A DNA stretch of 64,000 nt from Nakamurella sp. (GTDB lineage: Bacteria > Actinomycetota > Actinomycetes > Mycobacteriales > Nakamurellaceae): positions 41,028-105,027 of the forward strand of contig JADGOY010000001.1 of assembly GCA_017882715.1 (NCBI GenBank), written 5' to 3'. Shown one piece after another: positions 1 to 9,655 of the stretch; position 1 is the stretch's first letter; each line of letters opens with the position of its first letter. A program made the translations under genes and the position numbers. The notes beneath the pieces are model-generated. The model worked only from the letters and a program-made list of their open reading frames with translations, made no database searches and was not told the DNA's origin.

Positions 1-689
1 TTCAGCCGGTATTCGCCCGTCGCTGCCGGCTGGGAACCGATCGGTGTCGCCGTCGTGACGTTCGCCCGGACGTCGGACCCGCCCTGTTTCTCGGTCATCG
101 ACATCCCTGCCAGCAAACCACCTTTCGATGCCGGCGGACGTAGACCGAAGTCGTAGGCGGTCGTCTGCAGGCCAGGGCCGTACACCTGGGCGAGGTCGGG
201 ACGTTGCCGGAGCACCGGGACCGCGGCGTACGTCATCGAGATCGGGCACATGTGCCCGGATTCGGTCTGAGTCCAGAGATAGAAGCCCGCGGCCCGTGCC
301 AGGTGGGCGTGCGTTCCGGCGTCGGGTGCCCAGGGTGCTGCGTGCAACCCCGCCCCGACGGCTCGCGACATCAAGGTGTGCCATGCCGGGTGGAACTCGA
401 CCTCGTCGATGCGTCGGCCGGCCCGGTCGTGGGTGTGCAGCACGGGTGGGTGGATGTTCGCCAGTCGGGCGGCGTCGATGATCGGGGCGGAGCCGGCCAG
501 GACCGCGAGTTCGGCGAGGGCCGGGCTCAGCGTCGTACCGGCCGCCACCAGACCCGCGTGCAGCGCGGGGTCGGAGTCGGCGAGGTCGTGATCGACCAAC
601 GGCGGAACCTGGTTGGTCGCCGGCGGGAACGCAGTGCCATGGGCCGGTGGACGGCGGATCGGAGGAACGTGGACCGGACTGTCTGGCAC
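1..689 (-). CDS. aidB: Acyl-CoA dehydrogenase AidB-like (DNA alkylation response), N-terminal part, truncated at window edge; not in ORF track
   Basis: Minus-strand reading from GTG at 689 with AAGGAGG 6 nt upstream gives MPDSPVHVPP...ATNQVPPLVDHDLADSDPAL...LANIHPPVL...EVEFHPAWHTLM...ESGHMCPISMTYAAVPVL...GLLAGMSMTEKQGGSDVRANVT, resembling AidB. Confidence 0.85.
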   Translation of the reverse strand, partial: MPDSPVHVPPIRRPPAHGTAFPPATNQVPPLVDHDLADSDPALHAGLVAAGTTLSPALAELAVLAGSAPIIDAARLANIHPPVLHTHDRAGRRIDEVEFHPAWHTLMSRAVGAGLHAAPWAPDAGTHAHLARAAGFYLWTQTESGHMCPISMTYAAVPVLRQRPDLAQVYGPGLQTTAYDFGLRPPASKGGLLAGMSMTEKQGGSDVRANVTTATPIGSQPAATGEYRL

Positions 690-779
690 TGCCAGGCCTC
701 CTTGCGAAGCATGCCGAACGCGCGGGTACCGTCCGATCATGGCTCACGGTTGCCCGTTCGGCGCTCGCGATCGGTCAGG

Positions 780-1751
780 GTGAAGGTGAGCGACCACAGT
801 CTTCGGGTCGCGGCCATCGACTGCGGCACCAACTCCATCCGGCTGTTGATCGCTGATGTCATCGCCGGCGAGTCAGGGCCGCGCCTGGTCGACGTGCATC
901 GGGAGATGCGGGTGGTGCGGCTCGGTGAAGGTGTCGACGCCACGGGTGCGCTGTCCGCCCATGCGCTGGATCGGACCTGGCGCGCGTTGGCCGATTACAC
1001 GGCCGCGATCCGCTCGTCAGGAGTGGTCCGGGTGCGAATGGCGGCCACGTCGGCCACCAGGGACGCCGCCAACCTGCAGGACTTCATCCAGATGGTGCGC
1101 TCGACGCTGGGTCACGACCCCGAGGTGATCACCGGGGACGAGGAGGCCGAACTGTCCTTCGCTGGTACCGTCGGCGAACTGGACCCGGATACCGGGCCGT
1201 TCCTGGTGGTGGACATCGGCGGTGGCTCGACCGAAATCGTCACCGGGAACCGACGGCGGGGGATCAACCAGATCAGCGGGGCGGTCAGCCTGGACATCGG
1301 GTGCGTGCGCATCACCGAGCGCATCCTGCGATCGGATCCGCCGCCCGCGGCCGAGCGTGACGCGGCGCGCGCGTGGGCGCGTGCCCTGCTGACGTCCGGG
1401 CTGGACGAACTGCCCGTGTCGTCCGTTCGACGGTTGGTCGCGGTGTCGGGTACCGCCACCACGGTGGCGGCGGCCGCCTTGAAGCTCACCTCCTACGATG
1501 CGTCCCGCATTCATCTCTCGCGCATCTCTACCGACGACGTCCATCGGGTGTCCGCGTTCTTCCTCGGCGCCCACCGCGCCCACCGCGCCGCCCTGCGGTA
1601 CATGCACCCAGGTCGGGTCGATGTGATCGGCGGGGGAGCGCTGATCCTGTCCGAATTGGTGACGTTGGTGCAGCAACGGGTTCCCGCGATCCGCGAGGTC
1701 ACCGTCTCCGAACACGACATCCTGGACGGATTGGCCCTTTCACTGGCCTGA
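780..1751 (+). CDS. Ppx/GppA family exopolyphosphatase
   Basis: VAAIDCGTNSIRLLIAD, DIGGGSTEIV motifs; GTG start at 780 or 786 inside longer ORF. Confidence 0.9.
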   Translation: MKVSDHSLRVAAIDCGTNSIRLLIADVIAGESGPRLVDVHREMRVVRLGEGVDATGALSAHALDRTWRALADYTAAIRSSGVVRVRMAATSATRDAANLQDFIQMVRSTLGHDPEVITGDEEAELSFAGTVGELDPDTGPFLVVDIGGGSTEIVTGNRRRGINQISGAVSLDIGCVRITERILRSDPPPAAERDAARAWARALLTSGLDELPVSSVRRLVAVSGTATTVAAAALKLTSYDASRIHLSRISTDDVHRVSAFFLGAHRAHRAALRYMHPGRVDVIGGGALILSELVTLVQQRVPAIREVTVSEHDILDGLALSLA

Positions 1752-1758
1752 GCCTCGG

Positions 1759-2085
1759 GTGAGGTCGCCTGGCGACGCCGATCGCCGCCCGTTGTTGATC
1801 ACCCGGGGGCCGGACGGCGCGCGGTGGTTCTCCGGCATTGGCACCGATGCGATCGGACTGCTCACCATCGACGGCCAGGCGCCGACCCCGCACGGCGGTT
1901 GCCGGGTGGACCCTGTGGGGCTCGGATCAGGTGGCCCATATCGCGGCCGATGGTGCGATGATGCTGGCCGACCTCCCGCCGGCCGGCGTGCCCCACGGCC
2001 TGGCCTTCGGACGGGACGGCGGGCTGTGGGTTGCCTTGGAATCCGGGGCGCTGGCGTGTCTGGACGCAGCCCCCGGTCGTCGGAC
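1759..2085 (+). pseudogene. Streptogramin (virginiamycin B) lyase-like beta-propeller remnant, frameshifted
   Basis: Two frames give ITRGPDGARWFSGIGTDAIGLLTIDG and then LWGSDQVAHIAADGAMMLADLPPAGVPHGLAFGRDGGLWVALESGALACLD; frame change near 1900. Confidence 0.5.
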
Positions 2086-2153
2086 TGAATCCGGGCGTGG
2101 GACCGGACCGCCCGGCGATCTCCTACGCTGGACCCGCATCCATCGCGACACTC

Positions 2154-2227
2154 GCCCCCGTAGCCCAATCGGCAGAGGCAGGCCCCTTAAAAGGGTTCCA
2201 GTGTGGGTTCGAGTCCCACCGGGGGCA
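2154..2227 (+). tRNA. tRNA with anticodon UAA (nominally Leu) but a short, class I variable loop
   Basis: GCCCCCG-TA-GCCC..GGC-A-GGCCC-CTTAAAA-GGGTT-CCAGT-GTGGG-TTCGAGT-CCCAC-CGGGGGC-A; 7-bp acceptor and 5-bp T stem perfect; CCA not encoded. Confidence 0.85.
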
Positions 2228-2674
2228 CCCAATCGCAACCCCACCGAGCTGCGGGTATGGATCAGTTGGGGTGTCCAAAATCGCTGCGCGCCCACCTTTC
2301 TCTTGGTCCATGATCGGTGACGCCGATCAGGGCGTCGCGACACTGAACACCGCCGAGGGACCACTACCCCACCACCCTGATCGCGGGCAGCCGACCGAGG
2401 TTCACGGAGCGAGCGCCACCCACGACCCGCATCACTCCCCGGCGCACGCTGAGAGACTTTGTTTCGCCAGCAGTCCTCGGAGCGTTACCTGCCGGTGACA
2501 CCTCGTGACGAATATAGCGACCATCGGCCCGGTCGGCGAACATCATCGGAGGGAACTACTCGGCTGCTCTCGGCGTTGAACAGGAGCGATGTCCGTGGGT
2601 CGTCACCCGCCAGTGATCTTCCTCGGATAGGTTTCATCAGTGTCTGTCGTTCGATCACCTCATCGGAGGTAACC

Positions 2675-3454
2675 GTGCAGGAAAAGAGCAGTAACCCCGC
2701 CTTCCGGAACATGGAGCAGGTGATCGGCGCGCAGCAACAGGCGGCGCCGAGTACCGAAGTGCTGGACCAGATGTACAACCAGCCCTCCTACACGGCACCG
2801 GAGCGGGAGCGGTTCCTGACCGTGGACGACGTGGTCACCAAGACCGCGATCATCCTGGTGCTGGCCGTGGCCGCCGGTTTCGCGACCGCCTGGTTCCAGG
2901 CCTACGCGCTGGCCATCCCGGCCATGATCATCGGTCTGGTGCTGTCGCTGGTCATCATCTTCAAGCGGAACATCAACCCGGCGCTGATCATCGGCTACGC
3001 CGTGGCCGAGGGTGTGCTGCTGGGTGCCATCTCCGGCTGGTTCAACACGATCTACCCGGGCATCGCGGCGCAGGCCATCGTCGGCACGCTCGGTGTGTTC
3101 GGCGGCATGCTGGTGGTGTACAAGACGGGAGCCATCAGGGTCACTCCCCGGCTCACCAAGATGATCATCGGCGGGATCATCGGCGTGGCCGTGCTGATGC
3201 TGTTCAACCTGGTCATGAGCTTGTTCGGGATCAACATCGGGCTGCGCGACGGTGGCGCGCTGGCAATCGTGTTCTCGCTGGTCTGCATCGCGCTGGCCGC
3301 GTTCAGCTTCCTGCTGGACTTCGATTCCATCGACCTGGCCATCAAACAGGGCGCACCCGCGAAGACGTCCTGGTACTTCGCTTTCGCCCTGATGGTCACC
3401 CTGGTCTGGCTGTACCTGGAGATCCTGCGACTGCTGGGCTACATGCGCCAATAG
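2675..3454 (+). CDS. Bax inhibitor-1/YccA family membrane protein
   Basis: Multi-TM protein, VQEKSSNPAFRNMEQV start with GGAGG upstream; BI-1/YccA-like ending LVWLYLEILRLLGYMRQ. Confidence 0.85.
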   Translation: MQEKSSNPAFRNMEQVIGAQQQAAPSTEVLDQMYNQPSYTAPERERFLTVDDVVTKTAIILVLAVAAGFATAWFQAYALAIPAMIIGLVLSLVIIFKRNINPALIIGYAVAEGVLLGAISGWFNTIYPGIAAQAIVGTLGVFGGMLVVYKTGAIRVTPRLTKMIIGGIIGVAVLMLFNLVMSLFGINIGLRDGGALAIVFSLVCIALAAFSFLLDFDSIDLAIKQGAPAKTSWYFAFALMVTLVWLYLEILRLLGYMRQ

Positions 3455-3474
3455 TCGCCCGGGCACCCGATTCC

Positions 3475-3777
3475 GTGTCTGTTCCGCAACGGCCAGGCCC
3501 GCCCTCCGACGAGCTCGTTCGTCGGGTGCGGGCCTGGCCTGTTTCGTCCTGGCGCCATGGCGACCGCGTCGCGGCGACCCGGCGTGCCCTGGACGCGCTG
3601 GCCGAGATGGCTGCCACCGCGCGCGGCACAACCATCCCAGCCGTGCCCGATCTGGGCATACACGCGCTTGCCGATCAGCTCGTGGTGCTGGTCGGCGATG
3701 CCGGCGCGGCCGGCGTGCCGGCGGACCAGGTCAATGCTCTGCTGGCGGCCTTGCGGACCGACCTCGGGCTCGGCTGA
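3475..3777 (+). CDS. Small hypothetical protein (start uncertain; 5' end overlaps the hairpin, GTG 3526 possible)
   Basis: 100-aa ORF with actinobacterial-like composition. Confidence 0.4.
   Translation: MSVPQRPGPPSDELVRRVRAWPVSSWRHGDRVAATRRALDALAEMAATARGTTIPAVPDLGIHALADQLVVLVGDAGAAGVPADQVNALLAALRTDLGLG
3491..3539 (+). terminator. Strong hairpin terminator-like element after the YccA-like gene
   Basis: GGCCAGGCCCGC/GCGGGCCTGGCC 12-bp perfect outer stem, CCGACGA/TCGTCGG inner stem, followed by TGTTTCG. Confidence 0.6.
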
Positions 3778-3829
3778 CGAGTCGGCTCGTGCCGGCACAA
3801 GTCAAGCCGCCCGGGAACGGGGTCGCCGC

Positions 3830-4897
3830 TCAAGCGGATACCGGGTGAGCCTCGACGCGGGGACCCGCAGGCAGGGCCTGGGGCTGCGGCCGGGCCGACA
3901 CCTCGTCGATCAGCGCCGGCAGCAACACGTCCATCGCCTGTCGGTAGCCGGCGCCCGATGGATGGAACCGGTCCGGGGCGAACAGATCCGGCCGGTCGAC
4001 GAACTGTGGGCTGACGAGTTTCGCAATGGCCACCGCGCACCCTGCGGCGTCGGTGACCGCTCGGTCCTGCAGTGTCGCGAGCCGCAACGACCACCCGCTC
4101 AGCATCGACCGCAGCGGTTGCGGGATCGGGGTGATGACACCGAAGTCAGGACACGTCCCGACGACCACCGGGATCCTTCTCGAGGTCAGTTTCGCCACCG
4201 TGGCACCGAGCAGCGCAGCCGACCGCCACGGCGGCACCATGTCGCGAATGTCGTTGGCGCCCACCAGGATGACGACCGCGTCCGGTGCCTCGGCCAGGCA
4301 GATGTCGAGTTGCCGGGGCAGGTCGGCCGACGTCGCACCGGTCATGCCGTGGCTGCGCAACCTCACCGGCCGGTCCAGGTGCTCGGCCATCCCGCGGGCC
4401 AGGATCACGCCGGGCAGGTCGTCTGCGTGTCGGGTCCCGTAACCCACTGACGTGGAATCGCCCAGCATCACCAAGGTGAGGAAGTCGGCGGCCTGCCGGC
4501 CCTCGGGGAGCTGTCGCCCGTCGGGTGCGTAGACACCGTCACCTTGCGGTAGCTGGATCTGCACCAAGAGGTCGGATGCGCGCTGCTGGGCGTTCGTCGC
4601 GCCCGGCACCGATGGCGGAACCAGTGTGCCCTCCGCCAGTGCGGTCTCGACGGCTGCGGCTTCGATCACCTTCGTCGCCGTCACGGCCTGGCGGATCAGG
4701 GTGACCAGCGCGCTGCTCACCCCGGCCAGCACACCGAGCCCGGCCATGGTGCCGACGCCGAGCCGACTGCTCGATCGGATGCCCGCCCGACCGGACGATG
4801 CCAGACCGCTCACCAGATCCGATGTTCTGCTTGACCAGATGCTCATCGACGTGCTCCCTGACAGATCACCGCAGGCCGGCGTCCTGGGACCGGACAC
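3830..4897 (-). CDS. SGNH/GDSL hydrolase family protein
   Basis: LVMLGDSTSVGYG, VILVGANDIRD, DRFHPSGAGYR blocks; start may be the internal ATG (MSIWSSRTSD). Confidence 0.85.
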   Translation of the reverse strand: MSGPRTPACGDLSGSTSMSIWSSRTSDLVSGLASSGRAGIRSSSRLGVGTMAGLGVLAGVSSALVTLIRQAVTATKVIEAAAVETALAEGTLVPPSVPGATNAQQRASDLLVQIQLPQGDGVYAPDGRQLPEGRQAADFLTLVMLGDSTSVGYGTRHADDLPGVILARGMAEHLDRPVRLRSHGMTGATSADLPRQLDICLAEAPDAVVILVGANDIRDMVPPWRSAALLGATVAKLTSRRIPVVVGTCPDFGVITPIPQPLRSMLSGWSLRLATLQDRAVTDAAGCAVAIAKLVSPQFVDRPDLFAPDRFHPSGAGYRQAMDVLLPALIDEVSARPQPQALPAGPRVEAHPVSA

Positions 4898-5270
4898 GCC
4901 GGAAGACTTTCACCCGCTACCACCACGGGCCCGGCCGATTTGTTCCGCCCGAGCAAGCAGTGTGACCATTTTCCGCCGCGCGCCCGACAATGACATCCCA
5001 CTCGAAGAGGGAAAAGGTTGACGCGACGAAGTCTGTCCGCCGATCGGGCACTCGCCCGGGCGCCCGTACGAGTGACCCGACGGTGATCGGCGGTGGTTCG
5101 CGGAAATCGGTCGGGCATCTGCCTGGACAGCGGGTCGCGCGCGGGGCAGTGATACGGCAGGGACGGCCCATGGCCGGGCGTCGCAACCCCAGCGCCACCC
5201 GGTCAGACGGCCGGCCGGTTAGCCTGAGCCTGACCTTCACCCTGGCCGCGGGCACGTCCAGCGGCCCATA

Positions 5271-5356
5271 CCGACCGACCCGACACCGACCCGACATCGA
5301 CCGACCCGACATCGACCCGACATCGACTGACCCGACATCGACCGACCCGACACCGA
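5271..5356. repeat. Degenerate ~15-bp tandem repeat (CGACCCGACATCGAC-like) upstream of cbs
   Basis: Repeated ccgacatcgaccgaccc units read directly. Confidence 0.85.
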
Positions 5357-5383
5357 CGTTGACACTGACCAAGGAGAACCTCC

Positions 5384-6748
5384 GTGCGGTACGCCGAGAC
5401 CATCGTCGATCTGATCGGCAACACGCCGCTGGTCCGGCTGGGGCCGGTGGCCGCCGGGGTGGCGCCGCTGCTACTGGCCAAGATCGAGTACTTCAACCCG
5501 GGCGGGTCGGTGAAGGATCGCATCGCGGAAAAGATGATCACAGCGGCGGAGCAGTCGGGCGCGCTCCACCCAGGCGGCACCATCGTGGAGCCGACCAGCG
5601 GCAATACCGGTGTCGGGCTCGCGCTGGTCGCCCAGCAGCGCGGCTATCACTGCATCTTCGTGTGCCCGGACAAGGTCAGCGAGGACAAGCAGAACGTGTT
5701 GCGGGCCTACGGGGCCGAGGTGGTCGTCTGCCCGACGGCGGTCGCACCGGACGATCCGAACTCCTACTACTCGGTGTCCGACAGGCTGGTCCGGACCACC
5801 CCTGGTGCATGGAAACCCGACCAGTACGCCAACCCGCAGAATGCGGCCAGCCACCACGAGACCACCGGGCCGGAGATCTGGGCCGACACCGACGGCCGGG
5901 TCACCCATCTCGTCGCCGGAGTGGGCACCGGCGGGACCATCTCCGGCACCGGCCGGTACCTGAAGGAGGTGTCCGGCGGTCGAGTGCAGGTCGTCGGCGC
6001 CGACCCGGAGGGATCGGTGTACTCCGGCGGTACCGGACGTCCTTACCTGGTCGAGGGTGTCGGCGAGGACTTCTGGCCCGACGCCTACGACAAGTCCGTC
6101 ACCGACCGGATCATCGCGATCTCCGACGCCGAGTCGTTCGCGCTCACCCGGCGGCTGGCCCGCGAGGAGGGGCTACTGGTCGGCGGATCCTGCGGCATGG
6201 CCGTGGCGGCCGCGCTGAAACTGGCAGAGGACCTCACCTCGGAGGACGTCGTCGTGGTGATCCTGCCCGACGGCGGCAGGGGATACCTGTCCAAGATCTT
6301 CTCCGACCGCTGGATGGCGTCCTACGGATTCCTGACCAGGGATGGCGAGGCCACCGTCGGCGAGGTGTTGCGCAGCAAGAGCGGGCAGTTGCCGGCCATG
6401 GTGCACACCCATCCGAACGAGACCATCCGCGACGCCGTGGAGATCATGCACGAGTACGGCGTCTCGCAGATGCCGGTGGTGTCGGCCGAGCCGCCGGTGA
6501 TGGCGGGTGAGGTGGTCGGCTCGGTGTCCGAGCGCGATCTGCTCGATGCGCTGTTCGCCGGAACCGCGGCCCTGGCCGACGCCGTGTCGGGGCACATGGC
6601 GCCGCCGTTCACCCTCGTCGGTTCCGGCGAGAACCTGACTGCCGCCCGGTCGGCGCTGCAGGAGCGCGACGCCGTCATGGTGGTCGACGACGGGAAGCCG
6701 GCGGGCGTGCTGACCAGGGCCGATCTGCTCGGGTTCCTGGCCGGCTGA
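5384..6748 (+). CDS. cbs: Cystathionine beta-synthase (PLP domain + CBS pair)
   Basis: NPGGSVKDRIAEKMI, EPTSGNTGVGLA, VGTGGTISGTGRYLKE, C-terminal CBS domains. Confidence 0.93.
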   Translation: MRYAETIVDLIGNTPLVRLGPVAAGVAPLLLAKIEYFNPGGSVKDRIAEKMITAAEQSGALHPGGTIVEPTSGNTGVGLALVAQQRGYHCIFVCPDKVSEDKQNVLRAYGAEVVVCPTAVAPDDPNSYYSVSDRLVRTTPGAWKPDQYANPQNAASHHETTGPEIWADTDGRVTHLVAGVGTGGTISGTGRYLKEVSGGRVQVVGADPEGSVYSGGTGRPYLVEGVGEDFWPDAYDKSVTDRIIAISDAESFALTRRLAREEGLLVGGSCGMAVAAALKLAEDLTSEDVVVVILPDGGRGYLSKIFSDRWMASYGFLTRDGEATVGEVLRSKSGQLPAMVHTHPNETIRDAVEIMHEYGVSQMPVVSAEPPVMAGEVVGSVSERDLLDALFAGTAALADAVSGHMAPPFTLVGSGENLTAARSALQERDAVMVVDDGKPAGVLTRADLLGFLAG

Positions 6749-6860
6749 GCGGAGCCGGCGGGCCCGGTCGGTTGCATCGCGACCTCGGGACTCGGGGCTG
6801 GTGACAGCCTGCGGGGCTACCATGACGTCACAGGATGACCCATCCAGCGGCGGGAGCATC

Positions 6861-7415
6861 GTGAGCTACCTACCAGCCCCGTACGAGGCACCGCCGCAGG
6901 ACGACCTGTCCGCGACGCTCGCCGCGATCCTGACCACCACCCTTGCGCTGATCACGTCGTGGGTTGTCGGTGCGCAGGCCTACCCGGTCGTCCGGGAGTT
7001 CGTGGACGGCGTGTTGGGCAATCTGACCGATGCGCAGCAGCAGGCGTTCACCGATGCGTTGCCGACGACGGCGGTGCCGACCGTGGGCTGGGCCCTGGCC
7101 ACGGTGTTCATGGTGATCGGCGCGGTACTGCTGCTGTTCCGCCGTGGCCGCGGCCTGCTGATCTTCGGCGCGTTCGTCTGCGTCGCCACCACCGCCTGGG
7201 CGCAGTTCGAGATCGGTTACGGCGAGGTGGGTTCCGGCGCGACTGTGCCGATCGACCAGTGGCCGCTGTACTGGGGTGGCGTCGCAGTGCTGGTCGCCGC
7301 GATCCTGCCCGGGACCGGGCGGTGGATCGGGCGCACCCGCAGGCGGTCCGCGGGCGCGCAGTCCACCATCACCGGCACCACCGAGTCCGGTGCGATCCTG
7401 TGGCCGGGTATGTGA
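6861..7415 (+). CDS. Hypothetical membrane protein (syntenic with the proline-rich membrane protein between cbs and metB in mycobacteria)
   Basis: Three to four TM segments; GTG 6861 or ATG 6822 start. Confidence 0.65.
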   Translation: MSYLPAPYEAPPQDDLSATLAAILTTTLALITSWVVGAQAYPVVREFVDGVLGNLTDAQQQAFTDALPTTAVPTVGWALATVFMVIGAVLLLFRRGRGLLIFGAFVCVATTAWAQFEIGYGEVGSGATVPIDQWPLYWGGVAVLVAAILPGTGRWIGRTRRRSAGAQSTITGTTESGAILWPGM

Positions 7416-7443
7416 TCGACGACCTGCCGATACCCTGACCCGC

Positions 7444-8613
7444 ATGAGCTTCCCGCCCGGTGGTCCCGACGAGTTCGCTGACGGCTTCGCCACCCGCGCG
7501 ATCCACGCCGGCCAGGACCCGGATCCGTTCACCGGATCCATTGCGGTGCCGATCTATCAGACCTCCACCTACGCCCAGGACGTGGTCGGCGAAACCCGGG
7601 GCGGGTACGACTATTCCCGCGCCGGCAACCCCACCCGTACCGCCCTGGAGCAGGCCTTGGCCAGCCTGGAGGGGGCGAGCCACGGGTACGCCTTCGCCTC
7701 GGGCATGGCGGCGTCCGACACGCTCATCCGTGCGATGCTCCGGCCGGGTGACCACGTGATCATTCCGGACGACGCCTATGGCGGGACGTTTCGATTGATC
7801 GACAAGATCTGCGTCCCGTGGGGTATCTCGTACACCGCGACGGCGTTGAGCGACCTCGACGGCGTTCGCGACGCGCTGCGGACGGAAACCAAGCTGATCT
7901 GGTGTGAGACGCCCACCAATCCGCTGCTGGGCATCGCCGATATCGCCGGTCTGGCCGACATTGCCGGGGTGTGCGGTGCGAAGCTGTTGGTGGACAACAC
8001 TTTCGCCTCGCCCTACCTGCAACAACCGATCGACCTGGGCGCCGATGTGGTACTGCATTCGACGACCAAATACATCGGCGGGCACTCGGACATCATCGGC
8101 GGCGCGTTGATCACCGACGAGGACGGCCTGGGCGAGGCGTTCGCGTTCCACGCCAAGTCGATGGGCGCAATTGCCGGTCCGTTCGATGCCTGGCTCACCC
8201 TGCGCGGGGTGAAAACCCTTGCGGTGCGGATGGATCGGCATTGCGACAATGCCGAAGCGGTGGTCGATCTGCTTCTCGCGCATCCGCGGGTCGGGCGCGT
8301 GTACTACCCGGGTCTGCCGAGCCACCCCGGTCACCAGGTGGCCACCGGCCAGATGCTCCGATTCGGCGGGATGGTGTCGTTCACCGTGGCCGGTGGGCGT
8401 GAGGAGGCAGTCAAGGTCTGCCAGCGAACGCGGTTGTTCATCCTCGGTGAGTCCCTGGGCGGGGTGGAGTCGCTGATCGAGCATCCGGGCCTGATGACAC
8501 ACGCGAGCGTCGCCGGCTCCCAACTCGAGGTGCGCGACGACCTGATCCGGTTGTCCGTCGGCATCGAGGACGTCGATGATCTGTTGGCCGACCTGCGCGA
8601 CGCTTTGGACTGA
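7444..8613 (+). CDS. metB: Cystathionine gamma-synthase / PLP-dependent trans-sulfuration enzyme
   Basis: FATRAIHAGQDPDPFTGSIAVPIYQTSTYAQ, GYDYSRAGNPTRTALE, HSTTKYIGGHSD. Confidence 0.92.
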   Translation: MSFPPGGPDEFADGFATRAIHAGQDPDPFTGSIAVPIYQTSTYAQDVVGETRGGYDYSRAGNPTRTALEQALASLEGASHGYAFASGMAASDTLIRAMLRPGDHVIIPDDAYGGTFRLIDKICVPWGISYTATALSDLDGVRDALRTETKLIWCETPTNPLLGIADIAGLADIAGVCGAKLLVDNTFASPYLQQPIDLGADVVLHSTTKYIGGHSDIIGGALITDEDGLGEAFAFHAKSMGAIAGPFDAWLTLRGVKTLAVRMDRHCDNAEAVVDLLLAHPRVGRVYYPGLPSHPGHQVATGQMLRFGGMVSFTVAGGREEAVKVCQRTRLFILGESLGGVESLIEHPGLMTHASVAGSQLEVRDDLIRLSVGIEDVDDLLADLRDALD

Positions 8614-8622
8614 GAATCTCGC

Positions 8623-9606
8623 ATGACGGGACAGCGGCGCCTCGGCCTGGCGTTGGACATCGGCGGGACGAAGCTGGCGGCTGCGGTGGTCGATCAGAGC
8701 GGCGAGATCGTCGCGGCGCACCGGGTGCGCAACCCCCAGGGCACCGATGCCGACGTGCTCTTCGCGGCTCTGACGTCCGCCGCCGACGCGGCGTTGGAGT
8801 CCGCGGGGATTACGCCCGGCGACCCGCTACTGGTCCCGGCGATCGGGGTCGGCACGGCCGCCCCGATGGACCTGCAGGCCGGCACCGTGTCCCCGGTGAA
8901 CATCCCGGCGTGGCGGTCATTCCCCTTGCGGGACAGGCTGTCCGGGCATTATCAGCTGGATGTCGGGTTGATCGGCGACGCGGTTGCGGTCGCCGTCGGC
9001 GAGCACTGGCGGGGCGCGGCGCGAGGCCACGCGAACGTGCTGGGCATGGTGGTGTCCACCGGTGTCGGCGGCGGGTTCGTGCTGAACGGCCGGGTCGTGG
9101 TCGGCGCGACCGGCAACGCCGGCCATATCGGCCACATGAGTGTGGACCCGGACGGACCGGACTGCGTGTGCGGCGGCGTCGGCTGCCTGGAGGCCATCGC
9201 CAGCGGCACATCGCTGGCAGCCTGGGCCAGGCAGCAGGGCTTCTCCCCGGGGACCGAGACCGCCTCAGCCGACGCGGTCGCCGACGCCGCCCTGACCGGC
9301 GACGCAATAGCGCTGGCGGCGTTCCATCGGGCCGGCGCCGCGCTCGGCCTGGCGATCGCCGGCGCGGTGACGCTGCTGGACCTGGATCTGGTGGTCATCG
9401 GCGGTGGGGTCGCCGCGGCCGGCCAGCTGCTGTTCGACCCGATCCAGGCGGCCTACTCCCGTTATGCGGCACTCGGTTTCGCTCATCGTCCGCGGATTGT
9501 GCCGGCCCTGCTCGGTGGCACCGCGGGGCTGATCGGGGCCGCGGCCGTCGCGCTGGATCCGCTGGCGTACTGGCCGACGGAAGCGGGCCGGTTCGTCCGG
9601 TCCTGA
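8623..9606 (+). CDS. ROK family sugar kinase (glucokinase-like)
   Basis: LALDIGGTKLAAAVVD, GHIGHMSVDPDGPDCVCGGVGCLEAIASG. Confidence 0.9.
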   Translation: MTGQRRLGLALDIGGTKLAAAVVDQSGEIVAAHRVRNPQGTDADVLFAALTSAADAALESAGITPGDPLLVPAIGVGTAAPMDLQAGTVSPVNIPAWRSFPLRDRLSGHYQLDVGLIGDAVAVAVGEHWRGAARGHANVLGMVVSTGVGGGFVLNGRVVVGATGNAGHIGHMSVDPDGPDCVCGGVGCLEAIASGTSLAAWARQQGFSPGTETASADAVADAALTGDAIALAAFHRAGAALGLAIAGAVTLLDLDLVVIGGGVAAAGQLLFDPIQAAYSRYAALGFAHRPRIVPALLGGTAGLIGAAAVALDPLAYWPTEAGRFVRS

Positions 9607-9637
9607 TGCGGTGGCGTCCGGTCCTGATCCGGTGGCG
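9596..9637. repeat. 21-bp tandem duplication spanning the ROK kinase stop codon
   Basis: TCCGGTCCTGATGCGGTGGCG / TCCGGTCCTGATCCGGTGGCG. Confidence 0.9.
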
Positions 9638-9655
9638 CTGGCAGGATGATCGACC

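Noticed and set aside
2154-2230. tRNA as attachment site of an integrated element
   Set aside because: Downstream genes are core (YccA-like, SGNH hydrolase, cbs); no integrase or 3'-tRNA direct repeat seen nearby.
5271-5356. Possible CRISPR or parS-like iterons
   Set aside because: Degenerate contiguous ~15-bp units in a gene leader; no spacers, no replication or partition genes nearby.
4990-6510. 506-aa plus-strand ORF overlapping cbs in another frame
   Set aside because: Arg/Gly-rich off-frame reading of cbs.
7369-8721. 450-aa minus-strand ORF antisense to metB
   Set aside because: Shadow ORF of a clearly conserved gene.
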